DNA of 64,000 bases from Loripinus fragilis (taxonomy: Eukaryota; Mollusca; Bivalvia; Lucinida; Lucinidae), in NCBI GenBank assembly GCA_964019695.1, contig OZ026530.1, positions 37,496,835-37,560,834 of the forward strand. Reading direction: 5' to 3'. Shown piece after piece: positions 44,784 through 56,545 of this stretch (position 1 is the stretch's first letter; the number at the start of each line of letters is the position of its first letter). Both the position numbers and the translations under genes were made by a program. Under the pieces are notes generated by a model. It made no database searches, had not been told where the DNA came from, and worked only from the letters and a program-made list of their open reading frames with translations.

Positions 44784-45445
44784 CCAAATTCTGATTTATG
44801 AACTACGTCTTTGCTAACTAGGAAGTTCCGTCTTTGTATCTGTATTAGTGAATATTGGCAGCATTAAGATAGCTTTTTATCCACTATGGTCAGTGAATGA
44901 CCTTAAAAAGACAGAATGCATTTTCCAAATTATTACTAGGCCAGCATGCATATAAACTAATAAATTTTGTTATCTGACATGCCAGTTTTAAGCAGTTAAA
45001 TGCAAAAATGAACCAATTTCAGTTTAGTCAACAATCAGAACAGTTACCATATTTGACCATTTTTGGCTGTTTAGTTTAATGTGAATTCAACTATGAGTTG
45101 TATGCATTGTACCCGGCCTTTGTTGTAAACAATAATAATTAGTTATCAAAATGTTATAGTTGAAGTCATGTTTAAATTGAGTATAGGAAATGATCTTTTT
45201 AACTTTTCTAACCAATTATAAGTAACCCATATGTTTGTTCCTATCATTAGTGCCCTTAAAGTGTGAAATATGCAAGTTTGGGCGGTAGAAAGTAGGGGCT
45301 GTTTAACCGGCAGTTTTTACCCGTAATAACTGCCCCCGTCAATACTCCAGAATTGGTCAATACTAGTCGATTAGTATTGAAAAATTGAGCAGTTAATTAT
45401 TTTTTATGCCTCGTTTCTATGGCTGATTTAGTGGATCAGAAAGAA

Positions 45446-45833
45446 AAATAGTAAATGAGTATGATCAGGAAATACCACAATCACAAACTGCAGACCACCC
45501 AGTGGCACCGTGAGGAAGAGCCGCTCAACCATCACGAGACACCAGGAAGACAAATTAAGCAAAGCAATCAGCTCTCTCTTCCCCATCAAGATGATTGCAA
45601 TACTAAAATGGACATAAAGTAACGTACAACAAAACATAGAACAATTACAGACTCCCACAATGGGAGCAACAATAAACAGAAAGTCAACAACAACAGAACC
45701 ACCGCCTTAGAACGGACAGCAGCCGAAGCCACCGGGGGGCTTAAATGCATTTTACTGGTACCAAATCTTCGCCCTAGATTCTGCTGTTGTTGAAGTACAA
45801 AAAATTTTTCAGCTCGCATGGAGGCCTAAGCTT
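45446..45833 (-). mobile_element. 5'-truncated Penelope-like tail, segment B only, with filler
   Basis: Flanked by AGAA, with the empty site in segment A (AGAAAGAACCCTAAGC, about 16415-16430). The family sequence ends at GCATGGAGGCC and is followed by TAAGCTT, a seven-base stretch found neither in the family nor at the empty site. Confidence 0.75.
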
Positions 45834-46134
45834 AGAACCCTAAGCTGGCAATAACAACTGAACAACATTGACAAATTTTATGTCTAAAGTACCAATGCAT
45901 ATACCGGTACATTAGTATGCCTGTGACTTTATCGACCAATCAACCACTTCAATTGACCAACAATCCACCACCAATTGACCAGCAATGACCAGTTAAACCG
46001 GTTATAACCGCTGGCCTGTCAAAATGAGTATTAACTGCCTTCCTGCCAACCTTGGAATATGTTATTTCCTATGGTCTTACAGCTAGTAAAAATATGGTCA
46101 CTCCTAAGAGTCATGAAGTTAAATCAATACTTCT

Positions 46135-47052
46135 TTGTCTTGTAAGGTACTTGTATTTCTAAATCTACTACATATTCTTTATTTCGGACACCTGGCCTCA
46201 AGAAAACTCAAAATAGAACGCAATGGTTGGCTGCTTGCGGACACGTGTCCACATACAGCATTCTTTGTGCTTTATTTCAAGTTTGAGAATGAACTGACGT
46301 TTTATAAACTCGAGGCCAGTTTTGTCTCCTGAGGAGTATTTCAGCGCAAACAATTACTGATACACATGGGCAAGGAATAACTGATACACAATTGAGAACG
46401 CCATTTACTGCCCGATTATGATATGAATAATTTGTTGATTATTGTACGACTCCAAAGTATACCTTTTCTTTTTTAGATTTCTAAGAAACGTTGAGACACA
46501 AATGCTGATGAACTGTTAGAATTTAGAGCATTGTGGATGGACATGGAAGGACGTGAAGTTTAGTAGGTGTTCAGATATGAGAAGACATACATTTATATTT
46601 AAAGGTTCTAACGTTCCAATCAAATATGTGATTTCTGTACTCAATACACTTTGATGTAGACAGCTCATCTGAGTAACCACAAAATAATCTTCGAAACAGA
46701 TCCTTCAGAACAGTATTTTTTTTCTTCTTTTATAAACACGTTTTTGTCCTATCACACACACTACATGTGTACAGCCTATATCAGAGGTGTTTTATGATAT
46801 GGTTATAGCCGCTATGTATGTTCCTATATAGCGAGACTTTGGACAGGCTTGCCACTTTTGGTAGATCATTTGTTTGTGTATGTAACTTGATAAATCACAA
46901 GATTTTTTTTTACAGGACATAAACTTTGTTTTCATATGCCACGGTGGCGCTTTCAAGAATGTTTTACCCACTCGTCTAACATGAAGGAACATTTCCTTAC
47001 TCATGCAGTTAATTAGCCATTTACCTGTTGGTTTTAATCTATTTTGTCTAAC
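46135..47052 (+). promoter_or_regulatory. Conserved upstream block of ZF locus 4
   Basis: Homologous to 18246-19148. Both candidate acceptors are present: AG at 46475-46476 after a pyrimidine tract, and AG at 46914-46915 after TTTTTTTTTAC. A degenerate finger half (ECFTHSSNMKEHFLTH) is readable at about 46960-47005. An in-frame TAA at 47035-47037 precedes the ATG. It probably holds a 5' intron end and leader, unproven. Confidence 0.45.
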
Positions 47053-48285
47053 ATGGAGAGATATATGTCTATTCAAACTTGGGAGAAACAGTATAAGTTT
47101 GGAACTTGTGGTAAAGGTTTTACTCAGTCAGGTGACTTGAAGAGACATACAATGATTAAAACTGGAGATAAATCATATTCATGTGACACTTGTGGTAAAT
47201 GTTTCACTCAAGCAGGTTACTTGAAGAAACACAAGCGTATTCATACTGGAGATAAACCATATTCTTGTGACTATTGTGGTAAATGTTTTACTCAAGCAAG
47301 TAGCTTGAAAATACATAAGCTTATTCATACTGGAGATAAACCATATTCATGTGACTATTGTGGTAAATGTTTCACTCAAGCAGGTACCATGAAGAAACAC
47401 AAGCGTATTCATACTGGAGATAAACCATATTCATGTGACTATTGTGTTAAATGTTTTACTCAAGCAGATGACTTGAAGAAACATAAGCTTATTCATACTG
47501 GAGATAAACCATATTCATGTGACTCTTGTGCTAAATGTTTTACTCAAGCAAGTAGCTTGAAAATACATAAGCTTATTCATACTGGAGATAAACCATATTC
47601 ATGTGACACTTGTGGTAAAGGTTTCACTCAAGCAGGTAACTTGAAAAAACATAAGCTTATTCATACTGGAGATAAACCATATTCATGTGACACTTGTGGT
47701 AAATATTTTACTCAAACTGGTGACTTGAAAAAACATAAGCTTATTCATACTGGAGATAAACCATATTCATGTGACACTTATGGTAAATGTTTTACTAAAG
47801 CAGGTAACTTGAAGAAACACAAGCGTATTCATACTGGAGATAAACCGTATTCATGTGATTATTGTGGTAAATGTTTTACCCAAACAAGTGACATGAAGAA
47901 ACATAAGCTTATTCATACTGGAGATAAGCCATATTCATGTGACACTTGTGGTAAATGTTTTAATCAAGCAAGTACCTTGAAGAGACATAAGCTTATTCAT
48001 ACTGGAGATACGCCATATTTATGTGACACTTGTGGTAAATTTTTCACTCAAGCAGGTACCTTGAGGAAACATAAGCTTATTCATACTGGAGATAAACCAT
48101 ATTCATGTGACACTTGTGGTAAATGTTTTACTGAAGCAGGTAACTTGACGAAACATAAGCTTATTCATACTGGAGATAAACTATATTCATGTGACACTTG
48201 TGGTAAATATTTTATTCAAGCATGTGGCTTGAAGAAACATAAGGTTATTCATGAAGAACCTAAACTATATTCACCGGACACTTGA
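47053..48285 (+). CDS. C2H2 zinc-finger protein, locus 4, fourteen fingers
   Basis: This uninterrupted frame of 410 residues from ATG 47053 (MERYMSIQTWEKQYKF) is the longest intact ZF gene in the window and the best candidate for a working DNA-binding protein. All fingers are type 1. Finger 1 is degenerate (Phe for the first Cys, Lys for the last His), and finger 9 has Tyr for the second Cys (CDTYGKC). The other twelve keep all ligands. Helices are diverse (QSGDLKR, QAGYLKK, QASSLKI, QAGTMKK, QADDLKK, QTGDLKK, KAGNLKK, QTSDMKK, NQASTLKR, EAGNLTK, QACGLKK). It stops at TGA 48283-48285. One more finger half is readable after the stop, to TAG at about 48400, so the frame once ran further. No type 2 fingers follow, unlike loci 1 and 3. 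Confidence 0.85.
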   Translation: MERYMSIQTWEKQYKFGTCGKGFTQSGDLKRHTMIKTGDKSYSCDTCGKCFTQAGYLKKHKRIHTGDKPYSCDYCGKCFTQASSLKIHKLIHTGDKPYSCDYCGKCFTQAGTMKKHKRIHTGDKPYSCDYCVKCFTQADDLKKHKLIHTGDKPYSCDSCAKCFTQASSLKIHKLIHTGDKPYSCDTCGKGFTQAGNLKKHKLIHTGDKPYSCDTCGKYFTQTGDLKKHKLIHTGDKPYSCDTYGKCFTKAGNLKKHKRIHTGDKPYSCDYCGKCFTQTSDMKKHKLIHTGDKPYSCDTCGKCFNQASTLKRHKLIHTGDTPYLCDTCGKFFTQAGTLRKHKLIHTGDKPYSCDTCGKCFTEAGNLTKHKLIHTGDKLYSCDTCGKYFIQACGLKKHKVIHEEPKLYSPDT

Positions 48286-49740
48286 TGTAAAGGTTTAACT
48301 CAAGCAGGTTACTTGAAGAAACATAAACTTATTCATACTGGAGATAAACCATATTCATGTGACACTCGTGGTTACTATTTTATTCATAATAATAACTAGA
48401 ACACATTCGATGGGGTGCCATCGCAAATCCCCACACTCTCAAGAAATCTAATGGTATTTGACCTTTTGACCGCACCCAAGGTCACCAGTTTGATCCTAGT
48501 TCAAAAATATTCAGTGTATCTTGAACTACTGATCATCCACTTTAATTTGATATGCCACATGACCATGTTCAGAAAAATTAATTTTTGACCTCCACTACCC
48601 TCAAATTCCTCCTCTGGGGCATGACCAAGGCTACCGAATGAAATCCCGCATAAAATGTTTAATATCTTTTATTAGTGAAATGACACACAAAGTTTGGTTA
48701 AAAAACCTTTGAAACTGACTGTAATTGAGATTTAATGATATTTGCCCTTTTGGCGACTACCCAATGCCCTAGGGGCGGAGAACCTAAAAAATTGTGCTGT
48801 TGCACGTCCCATTCATGTTAAAAACTCAAACAACTTAATCATACTGGAGATAAACCAAATTCATGTGACACTTGTGGTTAATATTTTATTCTTTATAATA
48901 ACTAGAACACATTGGATGGCGCGCCATCGCAAATCCCCACACTCTCAAGAAATCTAATGGTATTTGACCTTTTGACCGCACCCCAGGGTCACCAATTTGA
49001 TCCTAGTGTAAAAAATTTCAGTGTATCCTGAACTACTGATCATCCACTTTAATTTGATATGCCACATGACCATATTCAGAAAATTTAATTTTTGATCCCG
49101 ATTATCCTCAAATTCCTCCCCTGGGGTATGACCCAGGCTACCGAATAAAATTCCCACCTAAAATGTTTAATACCTTTCATTTGTAAAAAGACTCACAAAG
49201 TTTGGTTTAAAAATCTTTGAAATTGACTGTAATTGAGATTTAGTGATATTTGCCCTTTTGGCCCCTCCCCAAGGCCCCAGGGGCGGGGAACCAAAAACAA
49301 TTGTGCCGTTGCACGTGCCATTCATGTGAAAAACTCACAGATCAAATTTGGTTGAATTTCGGAAAAACATTTTTGACCCCCAACCCGTGCTGTATCTCCC
49401 AAAGTCCAACCCCTTGGGCATGACCCAGGCGACCGAATGAAAATACTGTCTTATATGTTTTATATCTTTCATTTGTGAAAAGACAAACGAAGTATGGTTT
49501 TAAAATATTTGAAATTGACTGTAATCGAAATTTAATTATATTTGACCTTTTGGCCCCTCCCCAGGGCCCAAGGGGACGGGGCCAAAAAATGTGTCATTGC
49601 ACATCCCATTCATATGAGCAACACACACACCAAATTTGGTTGGGTTTCGTCCCATGGATTAGGGGGAGATAGCGTGACGGACGGATGGAGGTGATTGCAA
49701 TATCCCCATCGCTTTTTTAAAAGCCTTGGGGATAAAATAA
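48286..49740. repeat. Tandem repeat block after locus 4, including a duplicated finger fragment
   Basis: A unit of 506 bases starting in the last finger fragment (GGAGATAAACC at 48340) recurs at 48846, including the finger piece and ACTAGAACACATT. A third partial unit follows to about 49640. Units share TTGACCTTTTGACCGCACCC and ATGCCACATGACCAT. The block ends with GTGACGGACGGATGG and CCCATCGCTTTTTTAAAAGC, typical of a dispersed mollusc-type repeat. The finger part shows that this repeat and the gene end were duplicated together. Confidence 0.75.
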
Positions 49741-49744
49741 TCTA

Positions 49745-50880
49745 TATTGTAGCTATTTTGTTAAAGAGATCCATCTGAAATAAAGTAACATATTCATACA
49801 GGTAAAAGCCTTTATAATCATGATTTTATTAAATTCATTAATTATATTAAACTGGCCTAATGCTCCTTTAATAAAATGTACATGAAATACCTCTTGTGGA
49901 CGATATTCTGTGCTCCATTTGTTGTACAAGTTTTACTTAAAGCGTATGGTCATGATTTTGAACATTTTACTCAAATAAAAATAAAAATTTAATAATGTAC
50001 TTATTTAATTTTTATTGATCATTCCTTCACCTGCTAAATTTATTACAGCTATATTTATTGCGTTTATCTAAACATCTGGGGGCTGACATCTTACAGTAAT
50101 GGGTATTAAAGAGCTGGACAATGAACTCTTTTCTCTGAGCTGAATGATTCGCTGAATCAGATTTTCAGTGGACACATACATTTCTTCTTACGATAATGGA
50201 AAATGAATATTGTGTTTGAATAAACAATCAACAGTCAGATCAATGCAAATAAGAATGTTACGAATATTTAAATCAAAGCTTTTCGTTTTTCAATAAGTTT
50301 CAGTTGATTTTATTATGTCTTATTGTACCCAAAATTAAGAAAATTGTTACAAAATATGTCGTCTGCTATAGTAATAAATAGTGCTTTAAGGGTGATATTT
50401 TTTAGAAATAATGACTACACATCGTCCTTTGTAGTAAAATATATTCATCAATGTACTCACTGCTTAAAATATTAATCTGAATCATTGTGAACTTTATCCA
50501 TAATCAAGGGTTTATGATTCTGCTCTGGTAGTGTGTAAGCAGGTCAAAGTGCTTCCAGCCCACTTGTTAGGAGCTCATCGAGCTTAAGTATGGCTGGACG
50601 TCAGTAGAGCCAGAAAGTAATTACAGGCTAATTAAAAAGATTTCACAAACAATTAATGATGGATTATTCCTACCATACTGTAAGCTCTGTAATAAATGCA
50701 TTTTAAAAAGTGTGATTTCGCTTTAAGCGTTGGCGACACATATGCAAGTTCACTAATGGGACAAACAATATGAGTCTGGTATTTGTTGTAAAACTTGTAA
50801 CCAAGCATCAAACTTGAAGAGACATAAGTATGTTCATACAGGTAAGACGCCATATGTGCGAGTCACATATCGTTAATATG
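49745..50880 (+). repeat. 3' flank block of ZF locus 4
   Basis: Homologous to 28780-30050. Candidate polyadenylation signal AATAAA at 49870-49875. A relic finger at 50785-50850 reads ICCKTCNQASNLKRHKYVH with a shortened Cys-His spacing and no continuing frame. Confidence 0.75.
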
Positions 50881-51237
50881 TTACGCACACATCAAGCTTG
50901 AATAATCTAACATTCATACAAAATATATTGATTTTTAGACACGTGGTACATGCATACGTTTTATTCAGTTATCTAAATTGACTTGCTATAGGCTTTTTCA
51001 TTCATGAGATTAGCATTTTCAGTCAACAATTTTAGTCCTGCTCAGCAACATGAGCAAAGAAAACAATTATTGAAGCTTACTTGGCAGCATGTCTTAGAAT
51101 TGTTGGCATGGTACTGACATGTGCAGATCTGTTCCCAAACTGATATAAACCACAACACAATATATCAAATATGTAAAACTAACCACATATACTAAGACCA
51201 AGTTCTAATCAGTCACCTTACATTTTTATGACCGGGT
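50881..51237. other. Short stretch without recognised features
   Basis: No frame, repeat end or motif that I can support. Confidence 0.4.
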
Positions 51238-51244
51238 CACATAG

Positions 51245-51555
51245 GGCAGTCGGTAATGTGTCTGGCTACAGATGCGTGTCTGACAGCAGATCCAGGGGTC
51301 GGCAGTTCGATCCAGGCCCGGTCCCATACTTTCGTGGAGATTGATCATGAAATAATTTCTATGGTCATTCTCCTCCCTTCCGCTGAATCATTCAAGAAGG
51401 GTTGTTGTCAGTTACAAGCGAAAATATGTGCACGAAGTACTGGTTAACCGCTTGTTCAAGCTTGTCCAGGAAAAAGTGTGGTAGGGTGAACTGACCTTCC
51501 CGCCATGACCCGCCTTCCCTGTTGACTTGGGACGTAAAGCAACAAAACAAACATA
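51245..51555 (+). mobile_element. tRNA-derived SINE, family 1
   Basis: Second copy of the 9452-9763 family: same CTGGCTACAGATGCGTGTCT head, B-box-like CAGTTCGATCC and GGGACGTAAAGCAACAAAAC tail. It is flanked by CACATAG (51238-51244, 51556-51562). Confidence 0.85.
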
Positions 51556-51562
51556 CACATAG

Positions 51563-52612
51563 ATTTTATGCTAGTTCAGAAAGTAGAATAATAACGCATA
51601 CAAAATTAATCCTTTTATAAATAAAGCAATCCTTTGCAGAGACTCTGCAAGTTATTTCATTTATAAATGAATTGTGCGTCTTGCACAGACAGTTAGAGAA
51701 AATGTACCCTCATTCCAAAAGTCACACTTTTTCTACAATATCAAATGTTCCACAGAGACGTTATCAATTTACGTTTTTGCTTGTTTGAAGATGTTACTGA
51801 CTACCGTGAAATTAGAAGAATAAAAATCAAGGTTTTCATTTGGTATGACTCTTCATTTTTTCTACATAATAACATAAAACAAACGCAATTAACAGCTTAA
51901 TCATAGTATTCAGCTTTAAGCTTGCAATTTACATACAAAATTCACACTGCTATGTACGCTTTATTATCAGCAACATGGCATTGAATTTTTCAGTGATTAT
52001 TCATTATCACTTGACAACACCGTTCTTCCTTGAGAACTGAAAAAATAACATAATGCCATCAAATTGATTTTTACACTTTCACATTGAAAGGGAAATGTGC
52101 AGCAGTCTTGAAACTTTTATTGTCAAAAATTGACTAATCCAGTTTTATTGCGTTCAGCCTACAGTGTTGAGATGAAATGAAGTGCATTTAAACGTTTTAG
52201 CATTAGCTCCTGATGAATTTCAAAAATCTTGAATAATCTCGCAAAATGCAATATTTTTAAAAAAGCGTAAAAAATATACCCTTAGCAAAATTTCAATTGT
52301 TTGGTGTTTTTCAAGCCAGATAGACCAATTCGTAACCAAAAACATGTACACTTCAATTTCATAATTCAAAAGTCAATATTTGCTTTTCTGTATCCCAAAC
52401 AACAATTTTGAATTGCCCTTAAATTATCAAATATATTCTATATTTTAAAACCGCATCTTTTTTTAAAAAAAAAAATCATGTACCAAACGTGTCATTTGTT
52501 GCCTAGCAACAGAGCTTAGATAATTTAGGCAATATTAATACTCGTACTTTCCATAATTGCGTGGTTGCTAGGCAATCGTGACTAATTTGTTAATTACCAT
52601 ATTTTATGTGTA
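51563..52612. other. Intergenic stretch with two X-box-like sites
   Basis: No gene is seen. GTTGCCTAGCAAC at 52498-52510 and GTTGCTAGGCAAT at 52564-52576 resemble RFX X-box palindromes. The rest is AT-rich. Confidence 0.45.
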
Positions 52613-53428
52613 TGTGGGTCATCCAATAAGTTCTGACAATGGCCTCATATCTCAGAAACTGTTATTAAAATCAGAATTCTAATACCCATTGCATGTGGCA
52701 ATGGGTGTTGCCTTCTCATTTTTGAAATATGGAGTTTTTAATATGACCTGATCTGATGCTATAAAAATATGTAAACAACACTGTTAGAGCCCATGGCCGC
52801 AAAATTTCACGTTTTTAACTGATTTTTGCTGGGGGTAGAGTTAGTTAAAGATGCAGTATGCATCTTTGGAATGTTATATTAGTGGTTGGTGATATTGTCT
52901 GATTACACAATTGACCCATAAAAGCAAATACCATAATGACATTAACGTAGTTGTTCTGAACGCTCTTGGTTGCTAAGCAACAACAGAAAATTAGATTTTT
53001 GCCTCACTTTAAGCGCTAATTATATAATAGTATATTTTGAACACTTATATAAGCAATTACAACAAATTTGCAAATTAATAGAAACATGTTTCAATACATC
53101 TGTTCTATAGTCTTCTTAAACACATAATAAATACTTACTTTCAATAAATGGTTTATACCAAATATAATACACTGTTAGTACAACCCATTTTCAAGGAAAA
53201 TATTTCTTGCAAAATTGGTGATATATCATAATCAAAACCCTGGTGAAACCATAGCTGCAACCTAAATCATTATCTATGACGTTCAAAATCAAACACAAAA
53301 TGTCTTTATTTATTTATACAAAAAGTTTTAAAAAGGAGTCTGTAATTTCTAAGAAATTTGGGCATGTGTACCGCATATAGTGTCCCGTCCATGACCCTTT
53401 ACCTTGTGTTCTTTAGTTGCCTAGCAAC
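52498..53428. promoter_or_regulatory. Four RFX X-box-like palindromes
   Basis: GTTGCCTAGCAAC (52498-52510), GTTGCTAGGCAAT (52564-52576), GTTGCTAAGCAAC (52969-52981) and GTTGCCTAGCAAC (53416-53428) fit the pattern GTTGCY-N-RGCAAC or differ slightly. In animals RFX factors bind such sites at ciliary genes. No gene is seen nearby, and two sites lie within a transposable element, so function is only a possibility. Confidence 0.35.
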
Positions 53429-53573
53429 CGTTGTGATTGCAACATGGAAAAGATATGAACTTGTGATTCAATTCCTTATATTCTAAATAATATGTGAAGA
53501 TTTATGAAACACATCATAGAGGAAAAGGTTTTGTTTTATGGAGTCATTGTCAGAACATTTTGGATGACCCTCG
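52613..53573. mobile_element. 961-bp TA-flanked inverted-repeat element
   Basis: GGGTCATCCAATAAGTTCTG at the left and its counterpart GGGTCATCCAAAATGTTCTG (reverse complement of the right end) form inverted repeats of about 26 bases including ACAATG. Both sides are flanked by TA (52611-52612, 53574-53575). TA targets and such ends suggest the Tc1/mariner superfamily. No transposase frame is present, so it would be non-autonomous. Confidence 0.65.
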
Positions 53574-53575
53574 TA

Positions 53576-54389
53576 CAATTCAAAACAATTAAACATGAAC
53601 AAAGTAAATGACGAATTATGTTCTGATTTATGATAATAGTTAAATTTCAGACTCCATTAAAGTTTATGTCTTGCTCAGAACATGCTTATATGAGTTGATA
53701 ATGAGAACTGTCTATAATCTCCAGAAGTACGATATTTCACTGATAACCCTTTAACTCATAGAGACGCCTTTTAACGCTTTCACAAACAGAGCAAACCCAG
53801 ATCAGGCAGATCTTGTAAGAGCTGCCTGATCAGGGTCTTCTCTCTTTGCTGATGGCAATATGATATATCTGATACTACACTAGTGGACCTGACAAGTAGT
53901 GTTCTTGTTCTGTGTGCCAACATGAAAGTTTATTTATATACTCATTCATAGTGGGTGGAGACTAGCATGACTGTTCATGAATTATGGAAGAAGATGAAGG
54001 TTCAGGCCTAACTTTTATCATGCCTAATTCTCAAAAGCATGGCATTTGTAAACTTAATTAATGTAAAAAGGTGGGGGCATTTTTTATGTCTCAGAACAGT
54101 TAAGACATAGAAGTGTTATTTAAGAGATGAATTCAATTTTTGCGTGTTCATGGAATCATGATTGCATGATTTAGGAAACAAAACAGTTTTGTATTTATTA
54201 TGTAATCGTATTTTACGGTTTGTTGGGGTGTAAAACGGAAAAGCGGAACAGCCAGGGTGAACACGGATTAACACTAAGGGCATGGGGAGGGAAATTGTCA
54301 TTCAATGTGTTTTTGTCGAATTTCCTGCTGAGAAAAGTAAAGAAAATACGTTAATCTGTAGATAATGCAAAATGATATAAATCATTTAA
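53576..54389. other. Intergenic stretch with a short palindromic repeat
   Basis: At about 53800-53840 the sequence CAGATCAGGCAGATCTTG and CTGCCTGATCAGGG form an imperfect inverted pair like those at 55020 and 58400. No gene is seen. Confidence 0.4.
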
Positions 54390-54574
54390 CCCTTAACGTG
54401 CTCTGGATATATCCGTTTTTAAAAACAGTTTAAATCCAGATCAGCTAAGTCCTGAAGCCAGTTGATGCGGATGCATACTGTTTTCTGATCTACTTGTAAA
54501 TACATACTAATAAGTGGAATCCTGCAAGTTGGATAGATATAAAGTTGGGAGGAGTGTAGTCAGCATGGTGAGGG
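54390..54574. mobile_element. Small TTAA-flanked MITE
   Basis: The left end CCCTTAACGTGCT and right end AGCATGGTGAGGG are inverted repeats with mismatches, flanked by TTAA (54386-54389, 54575-54578). It is 185 bases and non-coding. Confidence 0.55.
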
Positions 54575-54578
54575 TTAA

Positions 54579-55499
54579 GCAACATATTTGAGATAACTGC
54601 TGTCCAGATGAGTTTGTATAAGTTGATATGCCTAATTAATATTACATTTGACATAAATACTCATTATAATCTATATGAAATATATCTGCTGCACTCGTTT
54701 TTCTTACTTATATATGCTAAAACCTTTTCATTTTGTTTTGGTACAGGCTTTATAACTAAACAGTTAACTAGAATGTAAAGTGGTGTGTTTATGTCTATAG
54801 CAAGAAGCTAGTTAACATATTTATTCAAAGTGTTCAAATCAAGCAATTTGCACTGACTCCTAATGGAAGTTGAATGGGGTGGTTAAAGGCAAGTTGGGCA
54901 TTAATTGGATTTATATTTTGAGTGTAGTTTATCCAGCATTTTGTGAATGTCAAGATGAAAGAACATTGCTATAGTTAAGTGTTGTCTGTTGATAACATTT
55001 TCAAACAGCTTTGTACCAAGATCAGGTCCGCCAAATTGTCAGGCCAGGTCTTGATCCAAACTGTTTGACACTCTGATGGTGTTCATGAGGGAATTATGTA
55101 CTAAAATATATTTAGAAAAGTCAGCTGAATAATTTCCTTGCATGCAAAGATTTAAATAGTAATTTATACCAGCACTGGGGTCTTCTTAAGCAGATAGATG
55201 CGTTACTATGTTATACTTATCAAATTAACCATTGTCTTGCTGCACCTAGATATATCTTATTTTGGAAACAGTGTTGGAACTGACCAGCTGACCATCTGTA
55301 ATCTGGTCTTGCCAAAATTTAGCCATTGGCGATTGATTTGCTTATCAGTACAAGGTTAACAATTTAATTTTGATAGTTTGTTTAAAATTGTTCTGTTTTT
55401 GTCTGTGTACAAATAACATTCTATTTTATTTTGAGTGCCTCATTGAAGATACTTTATACTGCTAAATGTTTTTATATGCTTTCTAAGGAATAATATAGC
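54579..55499. other. Intergenic stretch with one foldback sequence
   Basis: At about 54985-55085 an imperfect inverted repeat (CAAACAG...AAACTGTTTGACAC, with GATCAGG/CTTGATCC) resembles that at 58358-58470. No gene is seen. Confidence 0.4.
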
Positions 55500-55539
55500 C
55501 AAAATTGCTAGACGAAAAATTCGAATATTTTTTGTTGTT

Positions 55540-55625
55540 ATTGCATGACGCCACGTCTGGGAGTGTTATAACGTCATGTATCAAAATAGATGAAATATCA
55601 GTAGTTTACATGGGCGTTGAAGAAA
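55540..55625. repeat. Diverged fragment of segment A/B (7250-7320)
   Basis: TGACGCCACGTCTGGGAGTG and the following AACGTCATG...GTAGTTTA match ATGACGTCGCGTCTTGGAGT onward in segment A. The match is short and diverged. Confidence 0.45.
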
Positions 55626-55784
55626 AATAAAACATATTTACTCGATCGACGGTCTTTTATTTTCACTGTGAAATGGAACTGTAAATTTTGCGGAGCTTTT
55701 GGCATGCAAAGGGATGTTTAATCTTACTTGTTCTAGCCAGTTCGTGGTAAAACATTCTGTACGTTGCTTGTTTTGTTTGTTAGT

Positions 55785-55976
55785 TTTGATCCTTTACGTC
55801 CCAGTCAGCACTTTTTCAGTCACGTCGGTACAGGTATTCCTGGTTTGAACCAGTAATAAGCAGTGGCTAAAGTGTCTTGCTTAATGACACAACACAGTGA
55901 GTTCACTGACGGTGAGACTCGAACTAGCAACACTTCGATTCCCAGACTAGTGCTCTACCAACTGTGCCATAGTAGA
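55785..55976 (-). mobile_element. tRNA-derived SINE-like element, minus strand
   Basis: On the minus strand: GGCACAGTTGGTAGAGCACT (A-box region), AGTTCGAGTCTCACC (B-box), then AGCAAGACAC and ACTGGTTCAAACCAGGAATA. The core resembles family 2. I did not find clear target duplications, so the ends are approximate. Confidence 0.75.
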
Positions 55977-56309
55977 TACCTTGATTTCACATGCGTTTGA
56001 AAATGTACATACATTAAAGATCCATGATATAAATACATATTTCTTGCATAAAGTTCGTTAAGCAAAGTTGTTTGTAGCCATTGTCGAAAGAACGAAAATC
56101 CATGTTCAAATCATGAGATTCAAGTGCTGTTTGAACATAGGTTTTGATTTGACAATACTTAAAATAAGCCCTGATAGTTTGTCTGACATTGTACAGGAAA
56201 GCGTTGCTGCCCGGACTGATCATTACGTCGACGCTTTTTGTTCGCGAAAACGTTGTACACATTATGACATTGTGACGACGTTATGACGTTCAAAAGTTTA
56301 AAATGTTTG

Positions 56310-56545
56310 AAAATCTCTGGTGATTTCGATGATATTTCTTATGATTACGGTTTTCGGTCAGTCCCGTGATGATCAAGATTCTTAACTGCGGTTGCAGATA
56401 TGATTATACATGTTTGGAAGAGTTATCTATCATTAGAAAAAAAAGAAAAAAAAAGAGAAATTCGGTAAAGTATTTTATTTGTTATTATCTTGGTATATTT
56501 TGATAAATTGCTGTCAGATTGTTCTACTGTGCAGGCAAGTACTTC
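56310..56545. repeat. Diverged fragment of segment A/B (9168-9430)
   Basis: TCTCTGGTGATTTCGATGAT and ACTGCGGTTGCAGATAT... match 9170-9260 and 40105-40200. Together with 55540-55625 and 60950-64000 it suggests a shortened older copy of the intergenic segment. Confidence 0.65.

Larger units (their letters stand above)
37442..47052 (+). repeat. Segment B: tandem copy of segment A, before ZF locus 4
   Basis: Homology to 6661-19148 begins at ATAAATCTATTGTCAT and continues to the locus 4 start codon. B-specific insertions are the retroelement tails at 44575-44783 and 45446-45833. B lacks four elements present in A and lacks the equivalent of about 13475-14390. Regions between the nested entries are homologous AT-rich sequence without genes. 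Confidence 0.9.
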
